Shown: piece by piece, positions 1 through 9,467 of the stretch | Numbering within the stretch: position 1 is the first letter of the stretch | Layout: each line of letters begins with the position of its first letter | Assembly (NCBI RefSeq): GCF_021491355.1 | Contig: NZ_JAKENF010000002.1 | Span: 186,001 to 250,000 of the forward strand | Origin: Alitabrizicola rongguiensis | GTDB taxonomy: Bacteria; Pseudomonadota; Alphaproteobacteria; Rhodobacterales; Rhodobacteraceae | Length of the DNA stretch: 64,000 nt | Direction of reading: 5' to 3' | Translations under genes and position numbers: made by a program | Notes under the pieces: generated by a model | Seen by the model: the letters and a program-made list of their open reading frames with translations, nothing else | What the model was told of the DNA's origin: nothing | Database searches by the model: none

Positions 1-658
1 CTTCGAGGAAATGCTGGAACTGGCAAGCCTCGGCGCCAAGGTGCTGCAGACCCGCTCGGTCGAGCTGGCCATGCGCTACAAGGTGCGGCTGCGTGTGCTG
101 TCCTCGTTCGAGGATACCGACGAGAACTCTGGAACCCTGGTCTGCGACGAGGATGAAATCATGGAATCGAAAGCCGTCTCGGGCGTCGCCTATTCGCGCG
201 ACGAAGCAAAGATGACCCTCGTCAAGGTCCAGGACCGCCCCGGCATCGCCGCCGCGATCTTCGGGCCGCTGGCCGAGGCGGGCGTCAACGTCGACATGAT
301 CGTGCAGAACATCTCGGAACTGGCCGATGGCGGCGCCTATACCGACATGACCTTCTCCTGCCCCACCAACCAGGTGATGCGCGCCCAGAAGGCGATGGAG
401 GATGCCCGCGCTTCGGGCGCGGTGAACTATGCCGATCTGGTCGTCGATACAGATGTCGCCAAGATCTCAGTCGTCGGCATCGGCATGCGCAGCCATGCGG
501 GCGTCGCAGCAACGATGTTCAAGGCACTTGCCGCCGAGAACATCAACATCAAGGTCATCACCACCTCCGAGATCAAGATCTCGGTCCTCGTTGACCGGAA
601 GTACATGGAATTGGCTGTGCAGGCACTGCACGACGCCTTCCAGCTGGAAAAGGCCTGA
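1..658 (+). CDS. lysC: Aspartate kinase, C-terminal part (cut by window start)
   Basis: Aspartate kinase phosphorylates L-aspartate, the first step towards lysine, threonine, methionine and diaminopimelate. The reading frame is open from the first bases, so the N-terminal catalytic half lies outside the window. About 218 residues are present, roughly half of the usual ~410. The segment reading LASLGAKVLQTRSVELA is typical of the end of the kinase domain. It is followed by two ACT-type regulatory repeats (around DRPGIAAAIFGPLAEAGVNVDMI and VVGIGMRSHAGVAATMFKALAA), which bind the feedback inhibitor in this family. It ends in TGA. ptsP follows 173 bases downstream on the same strand, an order I associate with Rhodobacteraceae. 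Confidence 0.93.
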   Translation, partial: FEEMLELASLGAKVLQTRSVELAMRYKVRLRVLSSFEDTDENSGTLVCDEDEIMESKAVSGVAYSRDEAKMTLVKVQDRPGIAAAIFGPLAEAGVNVDMIVQNISELADGGAYTDMTFSCPTNQVMRAQKAMEDARASGAVNYADLVVDTDVAKISVVGIGMRSHAGVAATMFKALAAENINIKVITTSEIKISVLVDRKYMELAVQALHDAFQLEKA

Positions 659-831
659 GGCCAGGCTCGCGCGCGAATCTCTTCGAAGGCTTTTGGGCCG
701 CCCGGCCATGCAACCGGCGCGCGAAGTTCTGCCGGCCAGACCGTGAATGCCGTTTCCACTTTCGAGACGATGTGCTCTAAGCTGCTCCAAGCGCCCCGGA
801 AATTGCGCCGGGCCGAGGAACTGAAGGATCG

Positions 832-3075
832 ATGGCCGACCGCAGCGATACCGAAAGCCGCAAGCTGCTGCGCCGACTGCGCGATTCCCTCGCCGAGCCT
901 GGCCAGGGGCAGGAACGGCTTGACCGGATCACCCATCTGATCGCGGATTCCATGGGCACTGAAGTGTGCTCGATCTACCTGTTCCGCGACGAAGAAACGC
1001 TTGAACTCTGCGCGACCGAGGGGCTGAAGCGCGAGGCAGTCCACAAGACGCGGATGAAGCTGGGCGAGGGCCTAGTCGGCCGCGTGGCCCGCACCGCCTC
1101 GCCGGTCAATACCGGCAACGCTCCGGGTGAAAAGGGCTTCCGCTTCATGCCGGAGACGGGGGAAGAGATCTATTCCTCCTTCCTTGGCGTGCCGATCCAG
1201 AGGGTGGGCGAGCGGCTGGGCGTCCTTGTCGTGCAGTCGAAGATCGCGCGCGAGTTCTCGGAAGACGAGGTCTATGCGCTCGAGGTCGTGGCCATGGTGC
1301 TGGCCGAAATGACCGAGCTTGGCGCCTTTACCGGCGACGGCGACGGGATGACCGCCCTGCACCGCCGCCCCGTCATCTATCGCGGCGCCACCGGACAGGA
1401 GGGCGCGGCCGAAGGCAGGGTCTGGCTGCACGAACCGCGGGTGGTGGTCACCAACCCCGTCGCCGACGATCCGGTCGCCGAGATCGAGCGGCTTCGTGCC
1501 GCCGTGCAGCAGCTGCGCGTCTCCATCGACGATCTTCTGTCGGTCGAACATCTCGACAAGGACCAGAAGGCGGTTCTCGAGGCCTATCGGATGTTCGCCA
1601 ATTCGCGCGGCTGGTCCAAGCGGATGGAGGAGGATATCGAGGCGGGCCTCTCGGCCGAGGCCGCCGTCGAAAAGGAACAGTCGCTGACCCGCTCGCGGAT
1701 GGAGCAGGTCGCGGACGCCTACCTGCGCGAACGCCTGTCCGACCTTGACGACATCTCGAACCGGCTGCTGCGCATCTTGACCGGTCAGGGCAAGGATACC
1801 GGCGCCGCAATGCCGGAGAACCCGATCCTCGTCGCCCGCAACATCGGCCCGGGCGAGCTTCTTGAATACGGCCGCAAGCTGCGCGGAGTGGTGCTCGAGG
1901 AAGGCTCGGTCGGCAGCCATGCCGCCGTGGTGGCACGCGCGCTGGCGATCCCGCTGGTCATCCATGCCGAACGCATCAAGTCCGAGGCGCTGAACGGCGA
2001 TCCGATCCTGGTTGACGGTGATCAGGGCGTGGTCCACCTGCGCCCCGAAGAGACGATCACCCGTGCCTTCCGCGACAAGATCGCCATGCAGGCCGAGGCG
2101 CAGAAGCGTTATGCCTCGCTGCGCGGACTGCCGGCGCAATCGAAATGTGGCACGATCATCCAGCTGCACATGAACGCGGGCCTGATGGCCGACCTTCCAA
2201 GCCTGGAGGGCTCGGGCGCCGAAGGGGTTGGCCTGTTCCGCACCGAGCTGCAGTTCCTGATCCGCAGCCAGATGCCCCGGCGGGCAGAGCTTGTGGCGAT
2301 CTATTCGCGGGTCATGGACGCCGCCAAGGGCCGCCGCGTCGCCTTCCGCACGCTCGATATCGGGTCTGACAAGGTCCTGCCCTACATGAAGCCGCAGGAC
2401 GAGCCGAACCCCGCCATGGGCTGGCGCGCGATCCGGGTCGGCCTCGACAAGCCAGGCATCCTGCGCATGCAGCTTCAGGCGCTGCTCCGTGCCGCCGGAA
2501 AGCGGCCTCTGACAGTGATGTTCCCCTTCGTCGCGCAACTCGATGAATTCACGCAGGCCCGCAGCCATCTCCTGCGCGAGATTCATCGCGAACGCTCGCT
2601 TGGCCATCCCGTACCCGAGAAGATCGAGATCGGCGCGATGCTCGAGACTCCGTCGCTCGCCTACGCGCCGAAGGAATTCTTCGACCTGGTGGACTTCATC
2701 TCGATCGGCGGAAACGACCTGAAGCAGTTCTTCTTCGCCGCCGACCGCGAGAACGAACTGGTTCGCCGGCGATACGACACGCTGAATACCGCCTTCCTGC
2801 AATTCCTGTGCCATGTGGTCCACCGCTGCGCGGATTCGGACACGCCGCTTTCCTTCTGCGGCGAAGACGCAGGTCGGCCCATCGAGGCGCTGGCGCTGGC
2901 CGCCATGGGCTTCCGCATGCTGTCGATGCGCCCCGCCTCGATCGGCCCGGTCAAGGCGCTCATCCGCCGCGTGGACCTCCGCGAAGTGCGCGCGGTGATC
3001 GACAAGGCGATCACGGATGGCGCGGTCTCGGCACGTCCGGCACTGATGGAGTGGCTTGCGACGCAGCCGGAATAG
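832..3075 (+). CDS. ptsP: Nitrogen-PTS enzyme I (PEP-protein phosphotransferase, GAF domain)
   Basis: PtsP (EI-Ntr) takes phosphate from phosphoenolpyruvate and passes it to NPr and EIIA-Ntr, a regulatory relay tied to nitrogen and potassium status rather than sugar transport. The 747-residue product has an N-terminal GAF domain (about 20-160) that marks the Ntr form, a helical linker, a swivelling phosphohistidine domain with GSVGSHAAVVAR (active His at residue 363) and a C-terminal PEP-binding barrel with GVGLFRTEL and SFCGEDAGRP (Cys676, general acid in this family). The ATG at 832 gives the full GAF domain. The 3' end is only 9 bases from the convergent EcsC-family gene. Confidence 0.95.
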   Translation: MADRSDTESRKLLRRLRDSLAEPGQGQERLDRITHLIADSMGTEVCSIYLFRDEETLELCATEGLKREAVHKTRMKLGEGLVGRVARTASPVNTGNAPGEKGFRFMPETGEEIYSSFLGVPIQRVGERLGVLVVQSKIAREFSEDEVYALEVVAMVLAEMTELGAFTGDGDGMTALHRRPVIYRGATGQEGAAEGRVWLHEPRVVVTNPVADDPVAEIERLRAAVQQLRVSIDDLLSVEHLDKDQKAVLEAYRMFANSRGWSKRMEEDIEAGLSAEAAVEKEQSLTRSRMEQVADAYLRERLSDLDDISNRLLRILTGQGKDTGAAMPENPILVARNIGPGELLEYGRKLRGVVLEEGSVGSHAAVVARALAIPLVIHAERIKSEALNGDPILVDGDQGVVHLRPEETITRAFRDKIAMQAEAQKRYASLRGLPAQSKCGTIIQLHMNAGLMADLPSLEGSGAEGVGLFRTELQFLIRSQMPRRAELVAIYSRVMDAAKGRRVAFRTLDIGSDKVLPYMKPQDEPNPAMGWRAIRVGLDKPGILRMQLQALLRAAGKRPLTVMFPFVAQLDEFTQARSHLLREIHRERSLGHPVPEKIEIGAMLETPSLAYAPKEFFDLVDFISIGGNDLKQFFFAADRENELVRRRYDTLNTAFLQFLCHVVHRCADSDTPLSFCGEDAGRPIEALALAAMGFRMLSMRPASIGPVKALIRRVDLREVRAVIDKAITDGAVSARPALMEWLATQPE

Positions 3076-3084
3076 GCGCGGCGG

Positions 3085-3852
3085 TCAGGCGCGGCCAAGC
3101 TTCGGGTGGTCGACGGCCTTGGCGAAAGCGGAAAGGACCGGTTCGGCCCCATGCCGCTCGGCCAGCTTCAGAAGCCCGAAGCGGACGTGCGCAATCTCGC
3201 GGTAGTAGCCGATGAAGGCGGTGTTGAGCGCCGCACCCGAAAGTGCCCCCAGCACGGGGATTGACTGCGCCATGAGCTTGGGCCCGAGAGTGGAGACAAG
3301 CTTTGGCACGGCGGTGGCGATGACCTTCTGCAGGGCCGGTCCGGTAACGGTCAGCCGCGCGCCCATGAACCCGGTATTCACACCGTCATCTGCCGCCAAG
3401 GGGCTGCCCGCGGCAAAGACGCGGATCGCTTCGATCCGGACCGCCTCGTCATCGGGATCGAACCCTTCCTCGGCGGCAGCGCGACGGATGGCATGCAGCA
3501 TCACGGTGATGGTCACTGGCAGTTCGGCGATCGAGGTGGCAAGGCCCCCGGCGCCGCCGGCCGCCCCCGTAAGCGCCGCGAGCGCCATCGGCCCTCGCGG
3601 GCCAAGATCGGGGGCATGGCGTCCCGTCGCGGCTACGCGGTAGCCCTGCTCCAAGGCTTTCCTGGTCACGGTCTCGATGCGGCTGCGGATGTCTTGCGGC
3701 AAGGCAGCGAAGGCTTCTTCCGCGCGGCCGCCCAGACGGTTCATCAGCTTCATCACCGGCCCGTTGGCGCGGTGGAAGCGCAGCGCCAGCCGCGCAATCT
3801 CGGTGGCGGGGTCGTCAAGGACAGCGGGCAACTGGGGTTGGGTGGCATCCAT
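3085..3852 (-). CDS. EcsC-family protein
   Basis: The 255-residue product matches the EcsC family by its helical, Ala/Gly-rich layout (for example GPRGPMALAALTGAAGGAGGLATSIAELP, then a hydrophobic stretch and a C-terminal IPVLGALSGAALNTAFIGYYREIA). EcsC was named from a Bacillus ABC transporter locus. Its biochemical role is unclear and I assign none here. Several hydrophobic segments suggest membrane association. The frame is open up to a TTG at 3888, but the ATG at 3852 (MDATQPQLPA) is preferred; neither has a strong ribosome-binding site. A GNAT gene lies 45 bases upstream on the same strand, so the two may be co-transcribed. Confidence 0.75.
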   Translation of the reverse strand: MDATQPQLPAVLDDPATEIARLALRFHRANGPVMKLMNRLGGRAEEAFAALPQDIRSRIETVTRKALEQGYRVAATGRHAPDLGPRGPMALAALTGAAGGAGGLATSIAELPVTITVMLHAIRRAAAEEGFDPDDEAVRIEAIRVFAAGSPLAADDGVNTGFMGARLTVTGPALQKVIATAVPKLVSTLGPKLMAQSIPVLGALSGAALNTAFIGYYREIAHVRFGLLKLAERHGAEPVLSAFAKAVDHPKLGRA

Positions 3853-3896
3853 GCGCCAGAAGGTAGGGCGCGAGGCCCCTTCCCGCAATGGCGCGC

Positions 3897-4382
3897 TTAT
3901 TCGGCCTTCTCGACCGTGCCACCGACGCCATGCCAGGCGCCCGGCGACAGCTCCAGGCCAAGCACCCGGTCGGGGTTGGTGGGCGGCGGCATGTACACGC
4001 CTTCGAGCTTGCGGAAGCCGAAGCGCGAGTAATAGGGCGCGTCGCCGACCAGCATCACCCGGCTCCAGCCGAGACGGCGCGCCTCGGCCAGCGTTTCGTG
4101 GATGAGAAGCCCGCCAAGCCCCTCGCCCTGCCGCGTCGGGTGAACGGCAACGGGACCGAGCAGAAGCACATCCCGGCCCCCGACCCGCACCGGCCAGTAG
4201 CGGATCGCGGCAGCCAGCACGCCGTCATCGTCGCGCAGTACATGGCAGAGGGTCTTTACCGCAGGGACATCCTCCCTCAGGCGGTAGGAGGACAGGGCCG
4301 TGCGGCCCGGCGCGAAGCAAAGGTCGAGCAGAGCCTCGACCTCCCACCAGTCCTCCGCCGTCTCCTCTTCCAGCCGGTACAC
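3897..4382 (-). CDS. GNAT-family N-acetyltransferase
   Basis: A 161-residue single-domain GNAT acetyltransferase that would transfer an acetyl group from acetyl-CoA to an unknown amine. The acetyl-CoA pyrophosphate loop is visible as VHPTRQGEGLGGLLI (Q/RxxGxG/A), followed by the usual strand-helix VMLVGDAPYYSRFGFRKL. The start is GTG at 4382, supported by a GGGGGA ribosome-binding site a few bases upstream. It faces the flavin reductase gene divergently (83-base gap). The substrate cannot be deduced; this subgroup is usually annotated only as N-acetyltransferase. Confidence 0.85.
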   Translation of the reverse strand: MYRLEEETAEDWWEVEALLDLCFAPGRTALSSYRLREDVPAVKTLCHVLRDDDGVLAAAIRYWPVRVGGRDVLLLGPVAVHPTRQGEGLGGLLIHETLAEARRLGWSRVMLVGDAPYYSRFGFRKLEGVYMPPPTNPDRVLGLELSPGAWHGVGGTVEKAE

Positions 4383-4464
4383 CGGAATCCCCCGCCTTTT
4401 CCGCTGGATGCGGCCCTATCACGCGCTAAGGTCACATTCAAACCGAACCCGTCCGGACTCCGCC

Positions 4465-5055
4465 ATGTTTTACCGACCCGCCGATGGCCACGGCCTGCCG
4501 CACAATCCCTTCAATGCGATCGTGACGCCGCGCCCGATCGGCTGGATCTCGACAACAGGTACGCTCGGCGACAACATCGCACCCCATTCCTTCTTCAATG
4601 CCGTCGCCTATGTGCCGCCGCAGGTGATCTTCGCCTCGACCGGCATAAAGGATTCTCTGACCAACATCCGCGAGACCGGTGTCTTTGCGGTGAACATCGT
4701 CGAGGAAGCAATGCTGAACGCAATGAGCGAGACCTCGGCACTCCTTCCCCGTGGCCAGGACGAATTCCTGCTCAACGGCCTGCCGAAAGCCCCCTGCGAG
4801 ACGATCGACTGCCCGCGCCTGGCTGGAGCGCCCGCGACGCTCGAATGCCGGGTGGTGCAGGAAGTGCAGTTGCTCGGGCGGGACAACATCCTCGTGATCG
4901 GCGAGGTGACGGGCATCCATCTGCGCGACGACTGTCTGGTGAACGGCCGGTTCGACCCGACTCGATTTCACCCCGTGGCCCGCATGGGCTACCGCGACTA
5001 CGCGATCGTGCGGGACGTCGTCGAGCTTGCACGACCGAACGAGCGCGGACGCTGA
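4465..5055 (+). CDS. Flavin reductase-like / FMN-binding split-barrel protein
   Basis: A 196-residue cytosolic flavoprotein of the flavin reductase-like split-barrel family. The N-terminal HGLPHNPFNAIVTPRPIGWI is the family's flavin-contacting segment, followed by GTLGDNIAPHSFFNAVAYVPP and KDSLTNIRETGVFAVNIV. Members bind FMN and reduce flavins or serve as reductase partners; the actual substrate is unknown here. The frame extends further upstream, but the ATG at 4465 (MFYRPADGHG) starts at the conserved N-terminus, whereas upstream residues are antisense to the GNAT gene and low in sense. The GT90 gene follows after 56 bases. Confidence 0.85.
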   Translation: MFYRPADGHGLPHNPFNAIVTPRPIGWISTTGTLGDNIAPHSFFNAVAYVPPQVIFASTGIKDSLTNIRETGVFAVNIVEEAMLNAMSETSALLPRGQDEFLLNGLPKAPCETIDCPRLAGAPATLECRVVQEVQLLGRDNILVIGEVTGIHLRDDCLVNGRFDPTRFHPVARMGYRDYAIVRDVVELARPNERGR

Positions 5056-5111
5056 CATCCGACACCTCCTGCGCTATCAGGACGGAGGACAGTTGTGGGT
5101 GAACAGGCGAA

Positions 5112-6170
5112 ATGGCGTTTTCGGACTTCGACGAACGGCGGCTCGCCGTATGCCTGGGCGGACTGCGTGACTGCGATGAGGCCACGCTCGCGAGAGGCCC
5201 GGAACCTCGTGTGCTCGTCTGCGGCACCTCCGAGACGAAGAACAGTCTCAGACACCGCTACGGAACGATCTACCCCGGAAACAGCCTCAAATGGCCCTAC
5301 AAGGCCTATATCCGACAGGCGCAGGACCTGTTTCGCAGGGCCGCCCCTTATTCGGTCTTCGCGATCTATCCCGAAGACAGCCGAAGCCGCTTCGCGTTTC
5401 CGACACTGGTGAAATCCCGCATGGTCCGGGACCGCGATTCAGGGTGTGTGCTTCTGCCGCTTGATCAGCGCCGCCACTGGGGTGACCTGCCGCGGATCGC
5501 GGCGATGGATGTACCGTTAGGGGAAAAGGACAACCGTTTGGTCTGGCGGGGCGCGACTACGGGTGCGTTCAAGCCATGGTATGCCGGCATGCCCTACGCA
5601 AGCCGCTTCTACGTCGCCAGCCTGTCCGATGACCCCAATCTGGATATCGGCTATAGCGAAATTGTCCAAATAAGCCCGGAAACCTCGGATCTCCCCGTTG
5701 AGGCGCTGCGGCCGAAGCTGCGCCCATCCCTTTCGATCGAACAACAGCTCCGCTCGAAGTTCCTGCTTTCCCTCGAGGGCAACGATGTCGCGACGGGGCT
5801 GAAATGGATGCTGTATTCCAACTCGACCGTCGTCATGCCACGCCCCACCTGCGAGACTTGGGCCTGTGAGGGCGAACTGGTTCCCTACGAACACTATGTT
5901 CCCGTGAAGGACGATCTGTCCGACATCCGCGAGGTCTATGACTGGTGCCTTGCCAATCTCCCGGCCTGCGAAGAAATCGCGCAGAATGGCAAGCGCTTCA
6001 TCTCACGGTTCCTCGACCGGCAGAACGAGGATCGGCTGTGCCGCACTATCGCTGCGGCCTATCTGAACAAGGTGCATTTGCATCTCGACTTTGGCCTGTT
6101 CGAACGTTTGGCACAGCGCACGGTCGTTCCACTTGACTCCGCGATCCGGCGGGCACGCGGCAAGGCCTGA
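5112..6170 (+). CDS. Glycosyltransferase family 90 (CAP10/LpsA-like)
   Basis: The 352-residue product resembles the CAP10/LpsA-like glycosyltransferases of family GT90. The diagnostic part is the C-terminal run [17 protein letters not shown], then a segment with [16 protein letters not shown] and [21 protein letters not shown] also fits. GT90 enzymes add sugars such as xylose or glucose to polysaccharide or LPS; the sugar here is unknown. No signal peptide or membrane segment is seen. The ATG at 5112 has only a weak AGGCGAA upstream. A stronger GGAGGA sits ahead of a GTG at 5095, in another frame. The in-frame stop at 5100 rules out a longer N-terminus. Confidence 0.8.
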   Translation: MAFSDFDERRLAVCLGGLRDCDEATLARGPEPRVLVCGTSETKNSLRHRYGTIYPGNSLKWPYKAYIRQAQDLFRRAAPYSVFAIYPEDSRSRFAFPTLVKSRMVRDRDSGCVLLPLDQRRHWGDLPRIAAMDVPLGEKDNRLVWRGATTGAFKPWYAGMPYASRFYVASLSDDPNLDIGYSEIVQISPETSDLPVEALRPKLRPSLSIEQQLRSKFLLSLEGNDVATGLKWMLYSNSTVVMPRPTCETWACEGELVPYEHYVPVKDDLSDIREVYDWCLANLPACEEIAQNGKRFISRFLDRQNEDRLCRTIAAAYLNKVHLHLDFGLFERLAQRTVVPLDSAIRRARGKA

Positions 6171-6240
6171 CCGGCGTTCTTTCTGCCCCTTGGCCAAAGC
6201 GGCGTGCATGCCTAGCTATGAACTGATCGGAGCAGCCACC

Positions 6241-7245
6241 ATGCATCATTTCTCCCTCCTCGACTTGTCGCCAGTCCCCGAAGGCCAGACCGCAGCGGAC
6301 GCCCTGCGCAACACGGTGGATCTGGCCCGCCATGCGGAGCGATGGGGATATCATCGCTACTGGCTGGCCGAGCATCACAACATGCCCGGCATCGCCAGTG
6401 CCGCAACGGCGGTCGTCATCGGGCAGGTCGCTCAGGCAACCTCGACGATCCGCGTCGGCGCGGGCGGGATCATGTTGCCCAACCATGCACCGCTGGTCGT
6501 GGCAGAACAGTTCGGAACGCTGGCCACCCTGTTTCCGGGTAGGATCGACCTTGGCCTTGGCCGGGCACCGGGAACCGATATGGCGACCGCGCGGGCGCTC
6601 CGGCGCTACATGACCGGCGAGTCGGAATTTCCAAACGACGTCGTGGAGTTGCTCCAGTATCTTGACGATCCGGTCGAAGGCGCTGCCGTGCGTGCCTTTC
6701 CCGGCGAAGGCACCCATGTTCCAGTCTGGATCCTCGGCTCCAGCCTGTACGGCGCGCAGCTCGCTGCCTGGCTCGGCCTGCCCTATGCCTTCGCCAGCCA
6801 TTTCGCGCCCGCGCAGCTGTCCGAGGCGCTGGCCACCTATCGGCAGACCTTCCGACCGTCGAAATGGCTCGCGCAGCCCTATGCGATGATGGCAGCCGGG
6901 GTCTTTGCCGCCGAGACCGACCAACAGGCGCAGTATTTGCGCTCCTCTCAAGTGCTCGCCTTCGCCCGTCTGCGCTCGGGCCGGCCCGGCAAGCTACCGG
7001 CCCCGGCGCATGATCTGTCGGCCGAGATCCCTCCTCCAGTGATGGCGCAGGTGTCCGAGGCGCTCTCGGTCTCCGCCACAGGCTCGGCCGCGACGATCCG
7101 GCGCGAGCTGGCGATGCTGATCGACCGGCATCGGCCGGACGAGCTCATGATCACGGGCATGATCCACGACCATTCCGCACGCTTGCGCAGTTTCGAGATC
7201 GCCGCGGATGTGCTGACCGATCTTCGTCTGCAGCCGGCTGCCTGA
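6241..7245 (+). CDS. LLM-class flavin-dependent oxidoreductase
   Basis: A 334-residue member of the bacterial luciferase-like monooxygenase superfamily (TIM barrel, FMNH2 or F420 dependent). Typical segments are [19 protein letters not shown] near the N-terminus, [20 protein letters not shown] and [17 protein letters not shown]. This subgroup (MsnO8/YhbW-like) is common and its substrate is usually unknown. The start at 6241 ([15 protein letters not shown]) is chosen because GGAG lies 8 bases upstream and the protein then begins with the family's usual 'LSxLDLSPV' strand. It appears monocistronic, with 70 bases before and 146 bases after it. Confidence 0.88.
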   Translation: MHHFSLLDLSPVPEGQTAADALRNTVDLARHAERWGYHRYWLAEHHNMPGIASAATAVVIGQVAQATSTIRVGAGGIMLPNHAPLVVAEQFGTLATLFPGRIDLGLGRAPGTDMATARALRRYMTGESEFPNDVVELLQYLDDPVEGAAVRAFPGEGTHVPVWILGSSLYGAQLAAWLGLPYAFASHFAPAQLSEALATYRQTFRPSKWLAQPYAMMAAGVFAAETDQQAQYLRSSQVLAFARLRSGRPGKLPAPAHDLSAEIPPPVMAQVSEALSVSATGSAATIRRELAMLIDRHRPDELMITGMIHDHSARLRSFEIAADVLTDLRLQPAA

Positions 7246-7391
7246 AACTTGAGCCATCGGGGCCCCTGATAGAGATGATGGTGCCTCGACCCTGACCTTC
7301 CCAAGGGTGGTCGCGCCAGGTGGGCATGACCTCCCTTCCCCCGCCTCTACCGCTCCCGTAACCTCGCAGCCGCAACCTGCGGGAGATTCAC

Positions 7392-8261
7392 ATGCAGACC
7401 ATGATCGGCGTCATCGGGGGATCGGGCCTTTACCAGATCGACGGGCTTGAAGGGGCCTCCTGGGTCAAGGTCAAGACGCCGTGGGGCGCCCCCTCGGATG
7501 AGGTGCTGGTCGGACGGCTGGACGGTGTGCCGATGGCCTTTCTGCCCCGGCACGGACGCGGGCATGTCCATTCGCCAACCGAAGTGCCCTACCGCGCCAA
7601 TATCGACGCGATGAAACGGCTGGGCGTGACCGACCTGATCTCGGTCTCGGCCTGCGGATCGTTCCGCGAAGACTATGCGCCGGGCGACTTCGTGATCGTC
7701 GACCAGTTCATCGACCGGACCTTTGCGCGGGAAAAGTCCTTCTTCGGAACGGGTTGCGTCGCGCATGTGAGTCTGGCGCATCCGACCTGCCCGCGCCTGT
7801 CCGGCCACGTGGCCGAGGCTGCTCGCGCCGAGGGGATTACTGTGCATGTCGGCGGAACCTACCTGTGCATGGAGGGTCCGCAATTCTCGACACTGGCCGA
7901 AAGCCGACTTTACCGCAGTTGGGGCTGCGACGTAATCGGGATGACCAACATGCCCGAAGCCAAGCTCGCCCGCGAGGCAGAGCTTTGCTATGCTTCCGTG
8001 GCGATGGTGACAGACTATGACTGCTGGCACGAAAGCCATGGCGCCGTGGATGTGGCGCAGGTGATTGCCGTTCTGACCGGCAACGCCGCGAACGCGCGTG
8101 GCATGGTCGCGCGCCTGCCCGGCCTGCTTGGCGCTGATCGCGCGCCCTGCCCGCATGGCTGCGACCGGGCGCTGGACTTCGCCATAATGACCGCTCCTGA
8201 CAAACGCGACGCCGCTCTGGTGATGAAGCTCGACGCGGTGGCGGGCCGCGTGCTGGGGTGA
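7392..8261 (+). CDS. mtnP: S-methyl-5'-thioadenosine phosphorylase
   Basis: MtnP cleaves methylthioadenosine with phosphate to adenine and methylthioribose-1-phosphate, feeding methionine salvage and removing a by-product of polyamine synthesis. The 289-residue protein has the phosphate-binding IGVIGGSGLY (5-14), LPRHGRGHVHSP (51-62) and the purine-site region YLCMEGPQFSTLAE. GGGAG precedes the ATG at 7392. The stop overlaps the start of the next gene by GTGA, and apt, which uses the adenine released, is two genes downstream. The set is therefore a compact adenine-salvage operon. Confidence 0.95.
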   Translation: MQTMIGVIGGSGLYQIDGLEGASWVKVKTPWGAPSDEVLVGRLDGVPMAFLPRHGRGHVHSPTEVPYRANIDAMKRLGVTDLISVSACGSFREDYAPGDFVIVDQFIDRTFAREKSFFGTGCVAHVSLAHPTCPRLSGHVAEAARAEGITVHVGGTYLCMEGPQFSTLAESRLYRSWGCDVIGMTNMPEAKLAREAELCYASVAMVTDYDCWHESHGAVDVAQVIAVLTGNAANARGMVARLPGLLGADRAPCPHGCDRALDFAIMTAPDKRDAALVMKLDAVAGRVLG

Positions 8262-8917
8262 GGCTCGCCGCCGCCCTCGCGCTGCTCCTCGCAGCCCCGG
8301 CGGCGGCCCAGGACTTCATTCCCGCGCGCGGACTGCTGTCGGACAAGGAGTTTCACCGCATCGTCTCCTGCGGCGCCCCTGTCTACGGCCGCTGCGCCAT
8401 CGAGCCGCGGGCGTGGCCGCGTGACGTGGCGCTGGATGTCTCGGTCTCGCGGCTTCAGGACGTCGATCCGGTCTCCTCGGCGCTCTCGGCGCAGGTCGAT
8501 CTGGCGATCGATCAGGCAATCTCCCAGATCAACGGGGCGGGCGCGCGATTGCAGCTTTACCGCCTGCCGGACAACCGCCCCGCCCGGGTCCATGTCTCGG
8601 TGCGCAGTCCGCGCAGCCTGACCATCCTGACCGGAGAGAAGCATCACCGCGATCTGCCGGGCGGGATGGTGGTCTTCGCGATGAGCGACGCAGGCGAGAT
8701 CGACCGCGTCAACATCTTCATCAACTCCGGGGTCGGGCTGTCCGAGGTGCGTTCGATCCTCCTCGAGGAGCTGACGCAAGGCATGGGCCTGCCCTATGAC
8801 ATCTCGGATCCCGAGTATCGCCGCCGTTCGATCTTTTCGCAGGAAACCAATGCGGTTACGGTCCTGACCGGGCAGGATGCCGCGGTGCTGCGGCTGCACT
8901 ACCCGCCGACCGACTGA
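8258..8917 (+). CDS. DUF2927 family exported protein
   Basis: A 219-residue protein with an N-terminal signal peptide ([17 protein letters not shown] before QD). The body matches DUF2927, seen in [32 protein letters not shown], which contains an EE-T-QxMG stretch, and in [25 protein letters not shown]. The region looks metalloprotease-like in layout, but a clear HExxH is absent and I do not assign activity. The start is GTG overlapping the mtnP stop (GTGA), a sign of translational coupling. It sits between two adenine-salvage enzymes though it is probably periplasmic. Function unknown. Confidence 0.8.
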   Translation: MRLAAALALLLAAPAAAQDFIPARGLLSDKEFHRIVSCGAPVYGRCAIEPRAWPRDVALDVSVSRLQDVDPVSSALSAQVDLAIDQAISQINGAGARLQLYRLPDNRPARVHVSVRSPRSLTILTGEKHHRDLPGGMVVFAMSDAGEIDRVNIFINSGVGLSEVRSILLEELTQGMGLPYDISDPEYRRRSIFSQETNAVTVLTGQDAAVLRLHYPPTD

Positions 8918-8933
8918 CCCCGAAGAGGATCTC

Positions 8934-9467
8934 ATGGCCAAGACCGTCAAGGATTACATCCGCACCATCGTCGACTTCCCGCATGAAGGAATCCTCTTCC
9001 GCGACGTGACCACGCTTTTTGCCGATGCGCGCGGCTTCCGCATGGCAATCGACCAGCTCCTGCACCCCTATGCCGGCACGCGGATCGACAAGGTCGTGGG
9101 GCTCGAGGCGCGGGGTTTCATTCTGGGGGGCGCGGTCGCGCATCAGCTTTCAACCGGCTTCGTGCCGATCCGCAAGAAGGGCAAGCTGCCGGGTCAGACG
9201 ATCGCCCAAGCCTATACGCTGGAATATGGCGAGGCGGTGGTCGAGGTGCATGACGACGCGATCCAGCCGGGCGAGAAGGTGCTGCTGGTCGATGACCTGC
9301 TGGCCACCGGCGGCACCGCCGAAGCCGGGATCAAGCTTGTGGAACGACTGGGCGGCGTCCTCGTCGGATGTGCATTTGTGGTTGACCTGCCGGAGCTGGG
9401 GGGCCGCCGGAAGCTCGAGGCGATGGGCATGGAAGTCCATGCGCTGTGCGAGTTCGAGGGGCTTTAG
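8934..9467 (+). CDS. apt: Adenine phosphoribosyltransferase
   Basis: Apt converts adenine and PRPP to AMP in the cytosol. The 177-residue product has the family N-terminus ([20 protein letters not shown]), the [12 protein letters not shown] loop and the PRPP-binding motif [14 protein letters not shown] (117-129). The ATG at 8934 lies 5 bases after AGAGGAT; upstream in-frame codons belong to the DUF2927 gene. It follows mtnP and the DUF2927 gene closely, so the adenine released by MtnP is likely its substrate in vivo. Its TAG stop overlaps the stop of the convergent DUF2165 gene. Confidence 0.96.
   Translation: MAKTVKDYIRTIVDFPHEGILFRDVTTLFADARGFRMAIDQLLHPYAGTRIDKVVGLEARGFILGGAVAHQLSTGFVPIRKKGKLPGQTIAQAYTLEYGEAVVEVHDDAIQPGEKVLLVDDLLATGGTAEAGIKLVERLGGVLVGCAFVVDLPELGGRRKLEAMGMEVHALCEFEGL

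Noticed and set aside
1072-2823. 583-codon open frame antisense to ptsP
   Set aside because: High GC gives long antisense frames. The ptsP product has all domain and catalytic motifs, and the antisense protein has none.
8258-8917. Zinc metalloprotease assignment for the DUF2927 protein
   Set aside because: The EELTQGMG stretch recalls a protease helix, but no HExxH motif is present, so activity cannot be claimed.
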